Assembly: GCF_006385575.1 (NCBI RefSeq)
Contig: NZ_CP041040.1
Coordinates: 868,001-932,000 of the forward strand
Length of the DNA stretch: 64,000 nt
Direction of reading: 5' to 3'
Origin: Microbacterium foliorum
GTDB taxonomy: Bacteria > Actinomycetota > Actinomycetes > Actinomycetales > Microbacteriaceae
The notes beneath the pieces were generated by a model. That model was given only the letters and a program-made list of their open reading frames with translations. It had not been told where the DNA came from and did no database searches. Both the position numbers and the translations under genes were made by a program. Positions 54,403 through 62,909 of this stretch are shown here, piece after piece; position 1 is the stretch's first letter, and each line of letters opens with the position of its first letter.

Positions 54403-55337
54403 TCGTCACCCTGACCGTCAATCCCGCACTCGACCGGACGATCGCGCTCGAGGCACCTCTGCGACCCGGCGAGGTGCAGGCCGCTCTATCGTCGCGGGAA
54501 GAGGCCGGGGGCAAAGGCGTCAACGTCGCGCGCGTGATCGCAGCGGCCGGCGCCGACACCGTGGCTGTGCTGCCGCTCGCGGTCGATGACCCATACCGCA
54601 CCCCACTCGCCGCAGCATGCGTCGCGACGATCCCGGTTCCCGTTTCGCGGACGATACGGACGAACCTCGCGATCACGGATCCCGACGGGGTCACCACCAA
54701 GGTGAATCTCGCCGGGAGCCCGTTGAGTCCCGCGGATTCGAAAGCCGTCGTCGAGGCCGTCGTCGAGGCGAGCGCGGATGCCGGATGGCTGGTGCTCGCG
54801 GGGTCGCTTCCCGAGTCAGCCGTCGCCTCGTTCTACGTCGACGTCGTCCGTGCCGTGCGCGAACGGTGGGGGGATCGCGCGCCGAGAATCGCCGTCGACG
54901 CCTCGGGCCCCGCCCTCCGCGAGGTCGTCGCGCACGGAGCGGTCGACCTGATCAAGCCGAATGACGAAGAGCTCGCCGAGCTTCTCGGAACGGCCGTGGA
55001 TGGGGCGAGCCCCGAGGATCTCGTCGACACCGTACGCGCCGTCGTTCCCGACCGCGTCGCAGCCGCGCTCGTCACCCTCGGCGGAGCCGGTGCGGCACTG
55101 GTGACGGCTCGGGGCGCATGGTTCGCCGCCGCGCCGCGGATCCGCCTGGTGAGCACCGTCGGTGCCGGAGACAGCTCGCTCGCGGGATACCTGCTCGCCG
55201 ACCTCGCGGGAGCGGATCCTGCGGCCCGACTCACCGCAGCTGTTCGCTACGGCGCCGCCGCGGCGTCACTCCCCGGGTCTCAGGTGCCGACACCGGCCGA
55301 CCTGGGGCACCACGACATCTCTGTCCGATCGATCTGA
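54399..55337 (+). CDS. fruK: 1-phosphofructokinase
   Basis: 312 residues, PfkB/ribokinase family. It turns fructose-1-phosphate, made by the PTS, into fructose-1,6-bisphosphate. VTLTVNPALDRTIALE and GGKGVNVARVIAAAG form the substrate lid region; the anion hole and catalytic Asp are in VGAGDSSLAGYL. KPNDEELAELLG is also conserved. Coupled upstream to the DeoR regulator (ATGA) and 25 bases before the PTS gene, in the classic fruR-fruK-fruA order. Confidence 0.95.
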   Translation: MIVTLTVNPALDRTIALEAPLRPGEVQAALSSREEAGGKGVNVARVIAAAGADTVAVLPLAVDDPYRTPLAAACVATIPVPVSRTIRTNLAITDPDGVTTKVNLAGSPLSPADSKAVVEAVVEASADAGWLVLAGSLPESAVASFYVDVVRAVRERWGDRAPRIAVDASGPALREVVAHGAVDLIKPNDEELAELLGTAVDGASPEDLVDTVRAVVPDRVAAALVTLGGAGAALVTARGAWFAAAPRIRLVSTVGAGDSSLAGYLLADLAGADPAARLTAAVRYGAAAASLPGSQVPTPADLGHHDISVRSI

Positions 55338-55362
55338 TCACTGACGACCACTGGAGGTCATC

Positions 55363-57405
55363 ATGTCCGACACCATCACCGCCGAGCTCGTCAGCATCGA
55401 CGTGCCGCTCGGCACCGACAAGGCGGCTGTCATCCGCGCCCTCGCAGAGCGGGTCGCCGAGCAGGGGCGCGCCCGCAGCGGCGAGGCGCTCTTCGCCGAC
55501 GCCTGGGCCCGCGAGCAGATAGACGAGACGGGCCTTCCCGGCGGTATTGCGATTCCCCATGCGAAGAGCGCGTCGGTCACGACGGCCACTCTGGCGTTCG
55601 CCCGGCTCGAGCCCGGCGTCGACTTCGGCGCGCCTGACGGTCCCGCCGACCTCGTCTTCCTCATCGCTGCACCGGACACCGCCGCCGAGGCTCACCTCGC
55701 GATCCTGTCCAAGCTCGCCCGCAGTCTGATGCAGGACGAGTTCACGGGTGCGCTGCGGGCTGCGGGTTCTGCCGACGAGGTGGTCCGGATCGTCGACGCC
55801 GCGATCGCAGATGAGCCGGTCGCCGGTGAGCCCGCCGATGCACACGACAAGGCGCAGCCGGTGACTCCTGCCGTATCCTCTGCGGCAGGAGGAGCCCCGA
55901 CAGCGAGGATCGTCGCGGTCACCGCCTGCGCCACAGGAATCGCGCACACGTTCATGGCCGCCGACGCACTGACCGCCGCCGGCCGCGAAGAGGGCATCGA
56001 CCTCGTCGTGGAGCCGCAGGGTTCCAGCGGGTACAAGGCGCTGCCGCAGAGCGTCATCGATGAGGCGGACGCGGTGATCTTCGCGGTCGACGTCGATGTG
56101 CGCGAGCAGGAACGCTTCGCGGGCAAGCCGGTCATCCGCTCGGGCGTCAAGCGCGGCATCGAGGAACCGAAGCAGCTCATCGCCGAGGCGATCGCCGCGG
56201 CGGGCGATCCCTCAGCGGCGCGGGTCTCCGGAACCACGGCCTCTGTCGCATCCGGTGCCTCGTCCGCTGCCGCCCCGCAGTCGATCGGTCGGCGGATCCA
56301 GCGCATCCTGCTCACGGGTGTGAGCTACATGATCCCGTTCGTCGCGGGTGGTGGTCTGCTCATCGCACTCGGATTCCTGTTCGGCGGTTACGAAGTGAAC
56401 GCCGACAACCAGGCGTTCACCGTGATCCTCGAGAACGCGCTGTGGGATCTTCCCGCGGGCGGGCTAGGGCAGTACATCGGATCGGTGCTGTTCGTGATCG
56501 GCGCGACCTCGATGGGCTTCCTGGTCTCGGCACTCTCCGGGTACATCGCCTTCGCCATCGCGGACCGACCCGGCATCGCCCCCGGGTTTGTCGCCGGTGC
56601 CGTCGCGGTGCTCATGAACGCCGGCTTCATCGGCGGCATCGTCGGCGGTCTGCTCGCCGGTGTGGTCGCCTGGGCCATCGGCCGCATCGACGCCCCGCGC
56701 TGGCTCCGCGGCCTGATGCCCGTCGTGATCATCCCGCTCCTGGCGTCGCTTGCGGCATCCGGTCTCATGCTCCTCTTCCTCGGTCGACCGATCGCCTGGC
56801 TGATGCTCGTGCTCAACGACTGGCTGACGGGACTCGCCGGCACATCGGGAATCATCCTGGTGGGGGTGATCCTGGGGCTGATGATGTGCTTCGACCTCGG
56901 CGGCCCCGTCAACAAGGTGGCCTACGCCTTCGCGACCGCCGGACTCGCCTCAGCCTCCACCGACAACCCCACTCCGTACCTGATCATGGCCGCGGTGATG
57001 TGCGCAGGGATGGTGCCTCCGCTCGCCATGGCGCTCGCGTCCACCGTGCTCGACCGCCGGCTGTTCACTCCGGTGGAGCGCGAGAACGGCGTCGCGGCGT
57101 GGCTCCTGGGTGCGTCCTTCATCAGCGAAGGGGCCATCCCGTTCGCTGCTGCGGACCCGCTGCGGGTGATTCCCGCGTCGATGCTCGGAGGAGCGGTGAC
57201 GGGTGCGCTGAGCATGGCACTGTCGGTGCAGTCCCTCGCACCGCACGGGGGGATCTTCGTCTTCTTCGCGATCGATCCCATCTGGGGCTTCCTTCTCGCG
57301 CTGGTGGCGGGAACGCTTGTCAGCGCGTTCGCCGTGGTCGGCCTCAAGCGCTTCGCGAGGTCGAAGACATCGAGCGAAGTACCCCTCGCCGCTGCGGCGG
57401 CCTGA
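55363..57405 (+). CDS. fruA: Fructose PTS transporter, fused EIIA-EIIB-EIIC
   Basis: 680 residues. EIIA (1-150) has the phospho-histidine His66 in GIAIPHAKSA. An Ala/Asp-rich linker leads to EIIB (about 180-280) with the phospho-cysteine Cys189 in VTACATGIAHTFMAADAL. EIIC (about 300-665) has about nine or ten membrane helices, including GVSYMIPFVAGGGLLIALGF and FDLGGPVNKVAYAF. It imports fructose as fructose-1-phosphate. GGAGG precedes ATG 55363. The phosphate donor HPr is the next gene. Confidence 0.96.
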   Translation: MSDTITAELVSIDVPLGTDKAAVIRALAERVAEQGRARSGEALFADAWAREQIDETGLPGGIAIPHAKSASVTTATLAFARLEPGVDFGAPDGPADLVFLIAAPDTAAEAHLAILSKLARSLMQDEFTGALRAAGSADEVVRIVDAAIADEPVAGEPADAHDKAQPVTPAVSSAAGGAPTARIVAVTACATGIAHTFMAADALTAAGREEGIDLVVEPQGSSGYKALPQSVIDEADAVIFAVDVDVREQERFAGKPVIRSGVKRGIEEPKQLIAEAIAAAGDPSAARVSGTTASVASGASSAAAPQSIGRRIQRILLTGVSYMIPFVAGGGLLIALGFLFGGYEVNADNQAFTVILENALWDLPAGGLGQYIGSVLFVIGATSMGFLVSALSGYIAFAIADRPGIAPGFVAGAVAVLMNAGFIGGIVGGLLAGVVAWAIGRIDAPRWLRGLMPVVIIPLLASLAASGLMLLFLGRPIAWLMLVLNDWLTGLAGTSGIILVGVILGLMMCFDLGGPVNKVAYAFATAGLASASTDNPTPYLIMAAVMCAGMVPPLAMALASTVLDRRLFTPVERENGVAAWLLGASFISEGAIPFAAADPLRVIPASMLGGAVTGALSMALSVQSLAPHGGIFVFFAIDPIWGFLLALVAGTLVSAFAVVGLKRFARSKTSSEVPLAAAAA

Positions 57406-57456
57406 CCACCGGCGCGGAACTCGCGTCGGGACACGAAACGAAGGAGAGAGATCGAC

Positions 57457-57726
57457 ATGACAGAACGACAGGCGATCATCGCGAGCGGCTCCGGCCTGCA
57501 CGCTCGTCCGGCCAAGCTGTTCGTGGCGGCCGTGCAGGAGAAGGGCATACCCGTGACGATCTCGACGGGCGGTGGTGCCGAGCTCAACGCCGGCAGCATC
57601 CTCGCGCTCATGGGCCTCGGGGCATCGAAGGGGACGACCGTCACTCTGCGCTCCGATGCTGAGGGGGCGGAGCAGGCCCTCGACGAGCTGGCAGCGCTGC
57701 TCGAGACGGATCTCGACGCCGTCTGA
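57457..57726 (+). CDS. ptsH: Phosphocarrier protein HPr
   Basis: 89 residues. It carries phosphate from enzyme I to EIIA. The active-site motif SGLHARPAK has His15; NAGSILALMGLGASKG holds Ser47, the position equivalent to the regulatory serine of Firmicutes HPr. AAGGAGAG lies about 8 bases before ATG 57457. It ends the fructose operon, 51 bases after fruA, and is followed by a terminator. Confidence 0.96.
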   Translation: MTERQAIIASGSGLHARPAKLFVAAVQEKGIPVTISTGGGAELNAGSILALMGLGASKGTTVTLRSDAEGAEQALDELAALLETDLDAV

Positions 57727-57747
57727 GGTCGCCCTTCCTCTCGGGCC

Positions 57748-57781
57748 GTCAGCCCCTGACCTCACGGGGTCAGGGGCTGAC
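57748..57781. terminator. Bidirectional terminator overlapping a stop codon
   Basis: Perfect 14-bp stem GTCAGCCCCTGACC (57748-57761), 6-base loop, complement 57768-57781, 21 bases after the HPr stop. The right arm contains the last codons and stop (57770-57772) of the convergent DeoR gene, so one hairpin ends both operons. Confidence 0.82.
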
Positions 57782-58573
57782 GATCTCGACCTCGGCCTGG
57801 GTGAGCGCTGCGGCGAAGTCGGGTGCAGGGGAGGCATCCGTGACCAGGTAGTCGGCCCGATCGAGGGTCGTGACCTGGGCGAACAGCCGTCGGCCGAACT
57901 TCGACGAGTCGGCCAGGATGGCGGTGCGGTCGGCGCGCTGGATCATCTCGGCCATCATGTTCGCGTCGCCCATGTTCGACGTCGAGAAGCCCGCCTCATC
58001 GATCGCGCCCACGGCGATCAGCGCCAGATCGCAGCGGATGTCGACCTCCGGTCCGCCCGGGGTCATCATGAACGTCACGGGTCCGGTGGTGGCCTGGGTG
58101 ATCGCGCGCACGGCGCCACCGAACACGTAGAGGTCGCGGAAGGCCGAGGGGGAGATCTCGGCGGGGATCCGCAGATTGTTCGTGGCGATCGTGAGGTCGC
58201 GGTGATTGCGAAGGGCCCGCGCGAGGGCCAGGGTGGTCGTTCCGGCGTTGAGCATCACGACCGCGCCGTCGTCGATGAGCCCCGCGGCGAGGCGAGCGAT
58301 CGTCTCCTTCTCCTCGGTCTGCATCCGCAGGCGGACGTCGAGCGCTCGGTCCTTGAGCTGCCCCTCCGCACTGACGGCTCCTCCGTGCGTGCGGATCACG
58401 ACGCCTTCGCGGTCGAGCTGATCGAGATCGCGACGGATCGTGTCGATCGAGACGTGGAAGTGTTCGGCGAGGCCGCCGACGGTCACTTCTCCCACCTGCT
58501 CGACGTACGAGGCGAGATCCGCCTTCCGGCCCGCCGGGAGGCGGCGCTTGGGTGACGGTGCGGTTGCTTCCAT
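57770..58573 (-). CDS. DeoR-family repressor of the adjacent sugar operon
   Basis: 267 residues. The winged helix covers about residues 15-65 (YVEQVGEVTVGGLAEHF and VSIDTIRRDLDQLDREGVV), followed by a DeoRC sensor domain: DDGAVVMLNAGTTTLALARA, IATNNLRI, LIAVGAIDEAGFSTSNMGDA and ILADSSKFGRRLFAQV. ATG 58573 is preferred; an in-frame GTG at 58579 is possible. It is divergent from the binding-protein gene of a sugar ABC operon 248 bases away and likely senses a phosphorylated intermediate of that pathway. Confidence 0.87.
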   Translation of the reverse strand: MEATAPSPKRRLPAGRKADLASYVEQVGEVTVGGLAEHFHVSIDTIRRDLDQLDREGVVIRTHGGAVSAEGQLKDRALDVRLRMQTEEKETIARLAAGLIDDGAVVMLNAGTTTLALARALRNHRDLTIATNNLRIPAEISPSAFRDLYVFGGAVRAITQATTGPVTFMMTPGGPEVDIRCDLALIAVGAIDEAGFSTSNMGDANMMAEMIQRADRTAILADSSKFGRRLFAQVTTLDRADYLVTDASPAPDFAAALTQAEVEIVSP

Positions 58574-58821
58574 GCACACATCTCTAGCACATAAGAGCGA
58601 GGAAGTCGGCAGACTTCAGCAGAAAACTGCAGATCGGATGCGGTGGAGGTTGGGTCTGCAGCGCCCGCCGTGGCGGGGAAGTGGGATGAATCTGTGAGTA
58701 CATCCATCGAATAGCGCAAAGAAGTGCTTGACGTTCTCGCAAATGACGGCATAACATTGCTCAAAACCGCATGAACAAGCATCGAAGCGCGTGTGCGGCA
58801 CGATCTCGAAGAGGAGAAGTG
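58574..58821 (+). promoter_or_regulatory. Divergent promoter region of the sugar ABC operon
   Basis: TTGACG (58728-58733) and TAACAT (58752-58757) with an 18-base spacer form a good promoter toward the ABC operon, giving a leader of about 58 bases. GCAAATG (58739-58745) and CATTGC around the -10 make an imperfect inverted repeat that could be the DeoR operator. The 150 bases nearer the regulator show no clear repeat. Confidence 0.55.
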
Positions 58822-60117
58822 ATGATCACAGTGGGACGAGGGCGACGCATTCTCAAGCTCGCCGGCGCCGCGACAGCAGCCGTGACAGTCCTGGCCGTGG
58901 CTGGGTGCGCGGCAGGCGACAGCGGAACCGACGGCGGGGACGGCGGAGACGTCACGATCGAATTCGCGCAGTGGTGGGAGCCCGAACTCCCCGACGGCGA
59001 GTTCCGGGCGCTCATCGACGAGTTCGAAGACGCGAACCCGGGCATCACGGTCGAGCTCGTGAGCGGACCGTACGCATCGACCAAAGAGCAGCTCTTCGCC
59101 GGAGCAGCATCCGGCACCATGCCCGACGTCGTCGGTCTCGACGGCGCGTGGGTGAACGACTTCGCCTCTCAGGGCGTCATCTCCGACCTGAGTGCTCTGA
59201 TGGAGGAATACGACTACGACGACAGCGAGCTGGCCAGCCAGATCCAGGTCGATGGCAGCACCTACATGATCCCGGTCGTGAACTTCGTCTACCCGATGTT
59301 CACGAACGACAGCCTGCTGGCAGAGGCGGGCGTCACCGCCCCGCCCACCACCCGCACGGAGTTCGCGGATGCAGCCTCGAAGGTCTCGGCGCTCGGCGGC
59401 GATGTCTCGGGCTGGGTCCTCCCGCTCTCGCTCGAGGCTCCCAACGGCGTGCAGAACGACGTCATGTCGTGGGTATGGGCCTCTGGCGGCTCGATGCTGA
59501 AGGACGGCCAGCCCGACCTGACGAACGACGACGTGACCTCGGCGGTCGATTTCATCGGCGGCATGTGGGACGACGGCTCGATCGCCTCGGGCTCCTTCAC
59601 GATGAAGGAGCAGGACAAGGTCGAGGAGTTCACCAACGGTCGGGTCGGCATGATGATCGACTCGCTGGCGCACATCAACCTGATCCGCGAGACGAACCCC
59701 GACCTGCAGTTCTCGATCTCGGCGCTGCCGGCTGAGGACGGCTACGACGGCGAGCGGGGCATCCCTTACGCATCCTGGGGAATCGGCGTGGCCGAGAACT
59801 CGGAGCACAAGGAGGCGGCGTTCAAGCTGGTCGAGTTCCTGATGAGCGAGCAGACCAACTCCGAGCTGTCGACGATGGCCAACGCCTTCCCCGGCAACTC
59901 GACGTCGGTTCCCGGATTCGTGGAAGACGATGAGCTGTTCGCGCAGGCATTCGAGATCTACCAGGCCGGTTACCCCGCCAACGAGTTCACCGGGCTCCCG
60001 GTCGCCGAAGAGCTGATGCGTCAGCTCGGAGAGCAGCTGCAGTCGGCCTTCGACGGGCAGCAGTCGATCGACGACGCGCTCCAGAAGGCACAGGAGGAGT
60101 GGGTCGGCGAGTTCTGA
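58822..60117 (+). CDS. Sugar ABC transporter substrate-binding lipoprotein
   Basis: 431 residues. Signal peptide with lipobox LAVAGC (Cys29), then the cluster-B (CUT1) sugar-binding fold: VTIEFAQWWEPELPDGEFRA at the start, FAGAASGTMPDVVGLDGAW, YMIPVVNFVYPMFTNDSLL, and FTNGRVGMMIDS. Aromatic-rich loops (Trp in QWWEP, VMSWVWASGG) suggest sugar stacking. GAGGAGA lies 7 bases before ATG 58822. The two permeases follow; no ATPase gene is present in the window, and many CUT1 systems in Actinobacteria share a common MsiK-type ATPase encoded elsewhere. Confidence 0.92.
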   Translation: MITVGRGRRILKLAGAATAAVTVLAVAGCAAGDSGTDGGDGGDVTIEFAQWWEPELPDGEFRALIDEFEDANPGITVELVSGPYASTKEQLFAGAASGTMPDVVGLDGAWVNDFASQGVISDLSALMEEYDYDDSELASQIQVDGSTYMIPVVNFVYPMFTNDSLLAEAGVTAPPTTRTEFADAASKVSALGGDVSGWVLPLSLEAPNGVQNDVMSWVWASGGSMLKDGQPDLTNDDVTSAVDFIGGMWDDGSIASGSFTMKEQDKVEEFTNGRVGMMIDSLAHINLIRETNPDLQFSISALPAEDGYDGERGIPYASWGIGVAENSEHKEAAFKLVEFLMSEQTNSELSTMANAFPGNSTSVPGFVEDDELFAQAFEIYQAGYPANEFTGLPVAEELMRQLGEQLQSAFDGQQSIDDALQKAQEEWVGEF

Positions 60118-60140
60118 TCCTCCGCCTCCCCACCTGAACG

Positions 60141-60175
60141 GGGTGCCGCATCGCGACGAGTGCGGTGCGGCACCC
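60141..60175 (+). other. Intercistronic stem-loop after the binding-protein gene
   Basis: GGGTGCCGCA (60141-60150) pairs with TGCGGCACCC (60166-60175) across a 15-base loop; within it CCGCA can alternatively pair with TGCGG (60161-60165). Placed 23 bases after the binding-protein stop and before the permease genes, it fits a partial terminator or 3' stabiliser that keeps the binding protein in excess. Confidence 0.6.
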
Positions 60176-60200
60176 GACCAACCAAGGAGCACCGGTTCTC

Positions 60201-61124
60201 ATGAGCCTGAAGATGTCCGACGACACCGAGGTGATCGTCACAGGGGTATCGCTGTCGCGGCGACGCCGACAGCTGCGCAAGACCACGGAGTCGTACGGAT
60301 TCCTCTCGCCGACGATCATCCTGCTGTTCGTGCTGATGATCATCCCGATCGTGATGGTGATCGGCTACTCGTTCCAGGACAACGTGATCCTGAACAAGTC
60401 GCCCGAGTTCGTCGGAATCCGGAACTACGTCGAGATCCTCTCGGATCCCGGCTTCTGGAAGGCGACGGGCAACACCATCCTGTTCACGGTGGTGAGCGTC
60501 GCCGCTCACCTCGTGCTCGGTCTCGCGTTCGCGATGATGCTCAACAGCCCGCTGCTCGGCCGGTTCTCGCGCTCCCTCTTCCGGGCTCTCTACGTGCTGC
60601 CGTGGCTCTTCACGGTCGCGGTGATCGCGGTGCTGTGGCGCATGCTCCTCGCTCCGAACGGCGTGGTGAACTTCCTGCTCAACACCGACATCGAGTGGCT
60701 CGCCTCTCCGCAGCTCGCGCTGGGCACCATCATCTTCATCAACATCTGGGCCGGCTACCCGTTCTTCATGGTGAGCCTGCTCGCAGGTCTCCAGGGGGTC
60801 CCCGCCGAACTGCACGAGGCAGCGACCGTCGACGGCGCGAGCAGTGTGCAACGGTTCTGGAACGTGACCATCCCGCAGCTGCGCCCCATCATCATCAGCC
60901 TGGTGCTGCTCGACCTGATCTGGACCTCGCAGCAGTTCGCCCTCATCTGGATGACCACGGGTGGCGGACCGATCGATGTCACGGAGGTGCTCAGCACCTT
61001 CACCTACAAGCTCGCCTTCGCCAAGTACGACTTCTCGCTCGCGGCGACCTCCGCCGTGCTGGTCCTGCTGATGTCGATGGTGCTCGCCGTGTTCTACGTC
61101 CGTCACCAGAAAGCGAGGGACTGA
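60201..61124 (+). CDS. Sugar ABC transporter permease (MalF type)
   Basis: 307 residues with six membrane helices, first near residues 35-58 (FLSPTIILLFVLMIIPIVMV). The cytosolic EAA loop is ELHEAATVDGASSVQRFWNV, ending in the I-P-Q-L segment that docks to the ATPase. FIWTSQQF-type and TTGGGPIDVTEVLSTFTYK segments are typical of CUT1 MalF-like subunits. AAGGAG lies 11 bases before ATG 60201; ATG 60213 is an alternative. The partner permease follows after 2 bases. Confidence 0.94.
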   Translation: MSLKMSDDTEVIVTGVSLSRRRRQLRKTTESYGFLSPTIILLFVLMIIPIVMVIGYSFQDNVILNKSPEFVGIRNYVEILSDPGFWKATGNTILFTVVSVAAHLVLGLAFAMMLNSPLLGRFSRSLFRALYVLPWLFTVAVIAVLWRMLLAPNGVVNFLLNTDIEWLASPQLALGTIIFINIWAGYPFFMVSLLAGLQGVPAELHEAATVDGASSVQRFWNVTIPQLRPIIISLVLLDLIWTSQQFALIWMTTGGGPIDVTEVLSTFTYKLAFAKYDFSLAATSAVLVLLMSMVLAVFYVRHQKARD

Positions 61125-61126
61125 TC

Positions 61127-61972
61127 ATGGCTCTCACCGCAGTCAACCAGCGCCGTGTCGCGAAGACCGGCCTGACCATCGGTCTCCTCATCGGCGCGGT
61201 CTTCGCCGCCGGCCCCGTGCTGTGGATGCTGTCGAGCTCGTTCAAGTCGAACACCCAGATCTTCGAGCTGCCTCCGCGGCTGATCACCGACACGTTCTCG
61301 TTCGACGCCTACATCGCGATCTTCACGAACCCCGAGACCATGCGGTTCTTCCTGAACAGCTACATCGTGGCCGGGTCGGTCACGATCCTCACCCTGATGG
61401 TGGCGATCCAGGCGGCCTACGCGTTCAGCCGGTTCGAGTTCCGCGGCAAGCGCATCCTGAACGTCGTGATCGTCAGTGTGCAGGCTGTTCCGCCCATCAC
61501 GCTCCTGATCCCGTACTTCGGACTCATGGTCGCGCTCGGCCTGTACAACTCCTACCTCGGGCTGATCCTCACCTACATGGTGTTCACGCTTCCCTACGCG
61601 ATCATCATGATGACCGGCTACTTCAACACCCTGCCGAAGGAGCTCGACGAGGCCGTCCGCGTCGACGGCGCCGGGTCGATGACCGCCCTCTGGCGCATCC
61701 TGGTGCCGATCTCGGTGCCCGGCATCGTCTCGGTCGGCATCTACACGTTCATGATCGCGTGGAACGAGTATCTGTTCGCCCTCACGCTGACGCGCACCAT
61801 CGACATGCGCACCGTGCCCATCGGCATCCAGCTGCTCATGGGCCAGCACTCATACGAGTGGAACCAGATCATGGCGATGAGCGTGCTCGGGTCGATCCCC
61901 GTGCTCATTCTCTTCCTCATCTTCCAGCGGTACTTCATCAGCGGTCTCACGGCGGGGTCCGTGAAGAGCTGA
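61127..61972 (+). CDS. Sugar ABC transporter permease (MalG type)
   Basis: 281 residues, six membrane helices. The N-terminal helix (about 14-36, ending PVLWMLSSSFKSNTQIF) and the EAA loop ELDEAVRVDGAGSMTALWRI, followed by VPISVPGIV, are those of CUT1 MalG-like proteins. FMIAWNEYLFALTLTR near the end is also diagnostic. It starts 2 bases after the previous stop. The catabolic genes of the operon follow 44 bases downstream. Confidence 0.94.
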   Translation: MALTAVNQRRVAKTGLTIGLLIGAVFAAGPVLWMLSSSFKSNTQIFELPPRLITDTFSFDAYIAIFTNPETMRFFLNSYIVAGSVTILTLMVAIQAAYAFSRFEFRGKRILNVVIVSVQAVPPITLLIPYFGLMVALGLYNSYLGLILTYMVFTLPYAIIMMTGYFNTLPKELDEAVRVDGAGSMTALWRILVPISVPGIVSVGIYTFMIAWNEYLFALTLTRTIDMRTVPIGIQLLMGQHSYEWNQIMAMSVLGSIPVLILFLIFQRYFISGLTAGSVKS

Positions 61973-62016
61973 CGTCGTCCGACGGATTCACCACCACCAC
62001 GAAACAGGAGAAACAC

Positions 62017-62880
62017 GTGCTCTACACCGGCAAATCCATCCTCGATGTCGCCAACGAGAACAACTTCGCCATCCCGGCGTTCAACATCAGCGACTGGGCG
62101 ATGTTCAACGGCGTCATGGACATCAGCGAGGAGAAGACCGCCCCGGTCATCATCGCCATCCACCCCGACGAGGTGTCTCACATCACGACCGATCTGATCG
62201 CGGCGATGCACTCCCGTGCGCACCGCTCGAGCGTGCCCGTCGCGATCCACTGGGACCACGGCGGCAGCTACGAGCAGATCATCACCGCGATCAAGGCCGG
62301 TTTCACCTCGGTCATGATCGACGCCTCGCTGCTGCCGTTCGACGAGAACGTCGCGCTGACCCGCAAGGTCGTCGACGCCGCGCACGCCGTGGGCATCCAG
62401 GTCGAGGGCGAGCTCGGCACCATCGGGGCGAACGACAGCTACGGCGAGTCGGGCGCGGCCGAGATCATCTACACGAACCCGGTCGACGCGGTGCGCTTCG
62501 TCGAGGAGACCGGTGTCGACAGCCTCGCCATCGCGATCGGCACCTCGCACGGCCTGTACCCGAGCGACAAGAACCCCGAGCTGCGCCACGATCTGCTCGA
62601 AGAGATCAAGGCGGCGATCGGCATCCCCCTGGTGCTGCACGGCGGTTCCTCGAACCCGGATGCCGAGCTCCGACGCGCGGTCGAGCTGGGCGTCAACAAG
62701 ATCAACATCTCCAGCGACATCAAGGTGTCGTACCACAACCGCATGCGCGAGATCCTCGGCACCGATCAGCGTCTGCGCGAGCCGAACGCGATCCAGCCGA
62801 TGGCGCTTGAAGCCATGAAGGCCACGGCTGCTGAGAAGATCGACCTGTTCGGTGCGGACGGCAAGGCCTCGCTGTACTGA
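62017..62880 (+). CDS. Class II ketose-bisphosphate aldolase
   Basis: 287 residues. Zinc-dependent aldolase of the fructose/tagatose-bisphosphate family (GatY/KbaY-like). FAIPAFNISDWAMFNGVMD starts the barrel; the catalytic Asp and zinc His are in VAIHWDHGG; further zinc ligands are in EGELGTIG, AIGTSHGLYPS and LVLHGGSS, and GVNKINISSDIK binds phosphate. It cleaves a ketose-1,6-bisphosphate (fructose, tagatose or related sugar) into two trioses. GGAG lies 7 bases before GTG 62017. Its place in a sugar-uptake operon next to an unusual kinase implies a dedicated pathway rather than glycolysis. Confidence 0.92.
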   Translation: MLYTGKSILDVANENNFAIPAFNISDWAMFNGVMDISEEKTAPVIIAIHPDEVSHITTDLIAAMHSRAHRSSVPVAIHWDHGGSYEQIITAIKAGFTSVMIDASLLPFDENVALTRKVVDAAHAVGIQVEGELGTIGANDSYGESGAAEIIYTNPVDAVRFVEETGVDSLAIAIGTSHGLYPSDKNPELRHDLLEEIKAAIGIPLVLHGGSSNPDAELRRAVELGVNKINISSDIKVSYHNRMREILGTDQRLREPNAIQPMALEAMKATAAEKIDLFGADGKASLY

Positions 62881-62909
62881 ACCTCGACCTCGGAAGGATG
62901 ATCGGCGAC

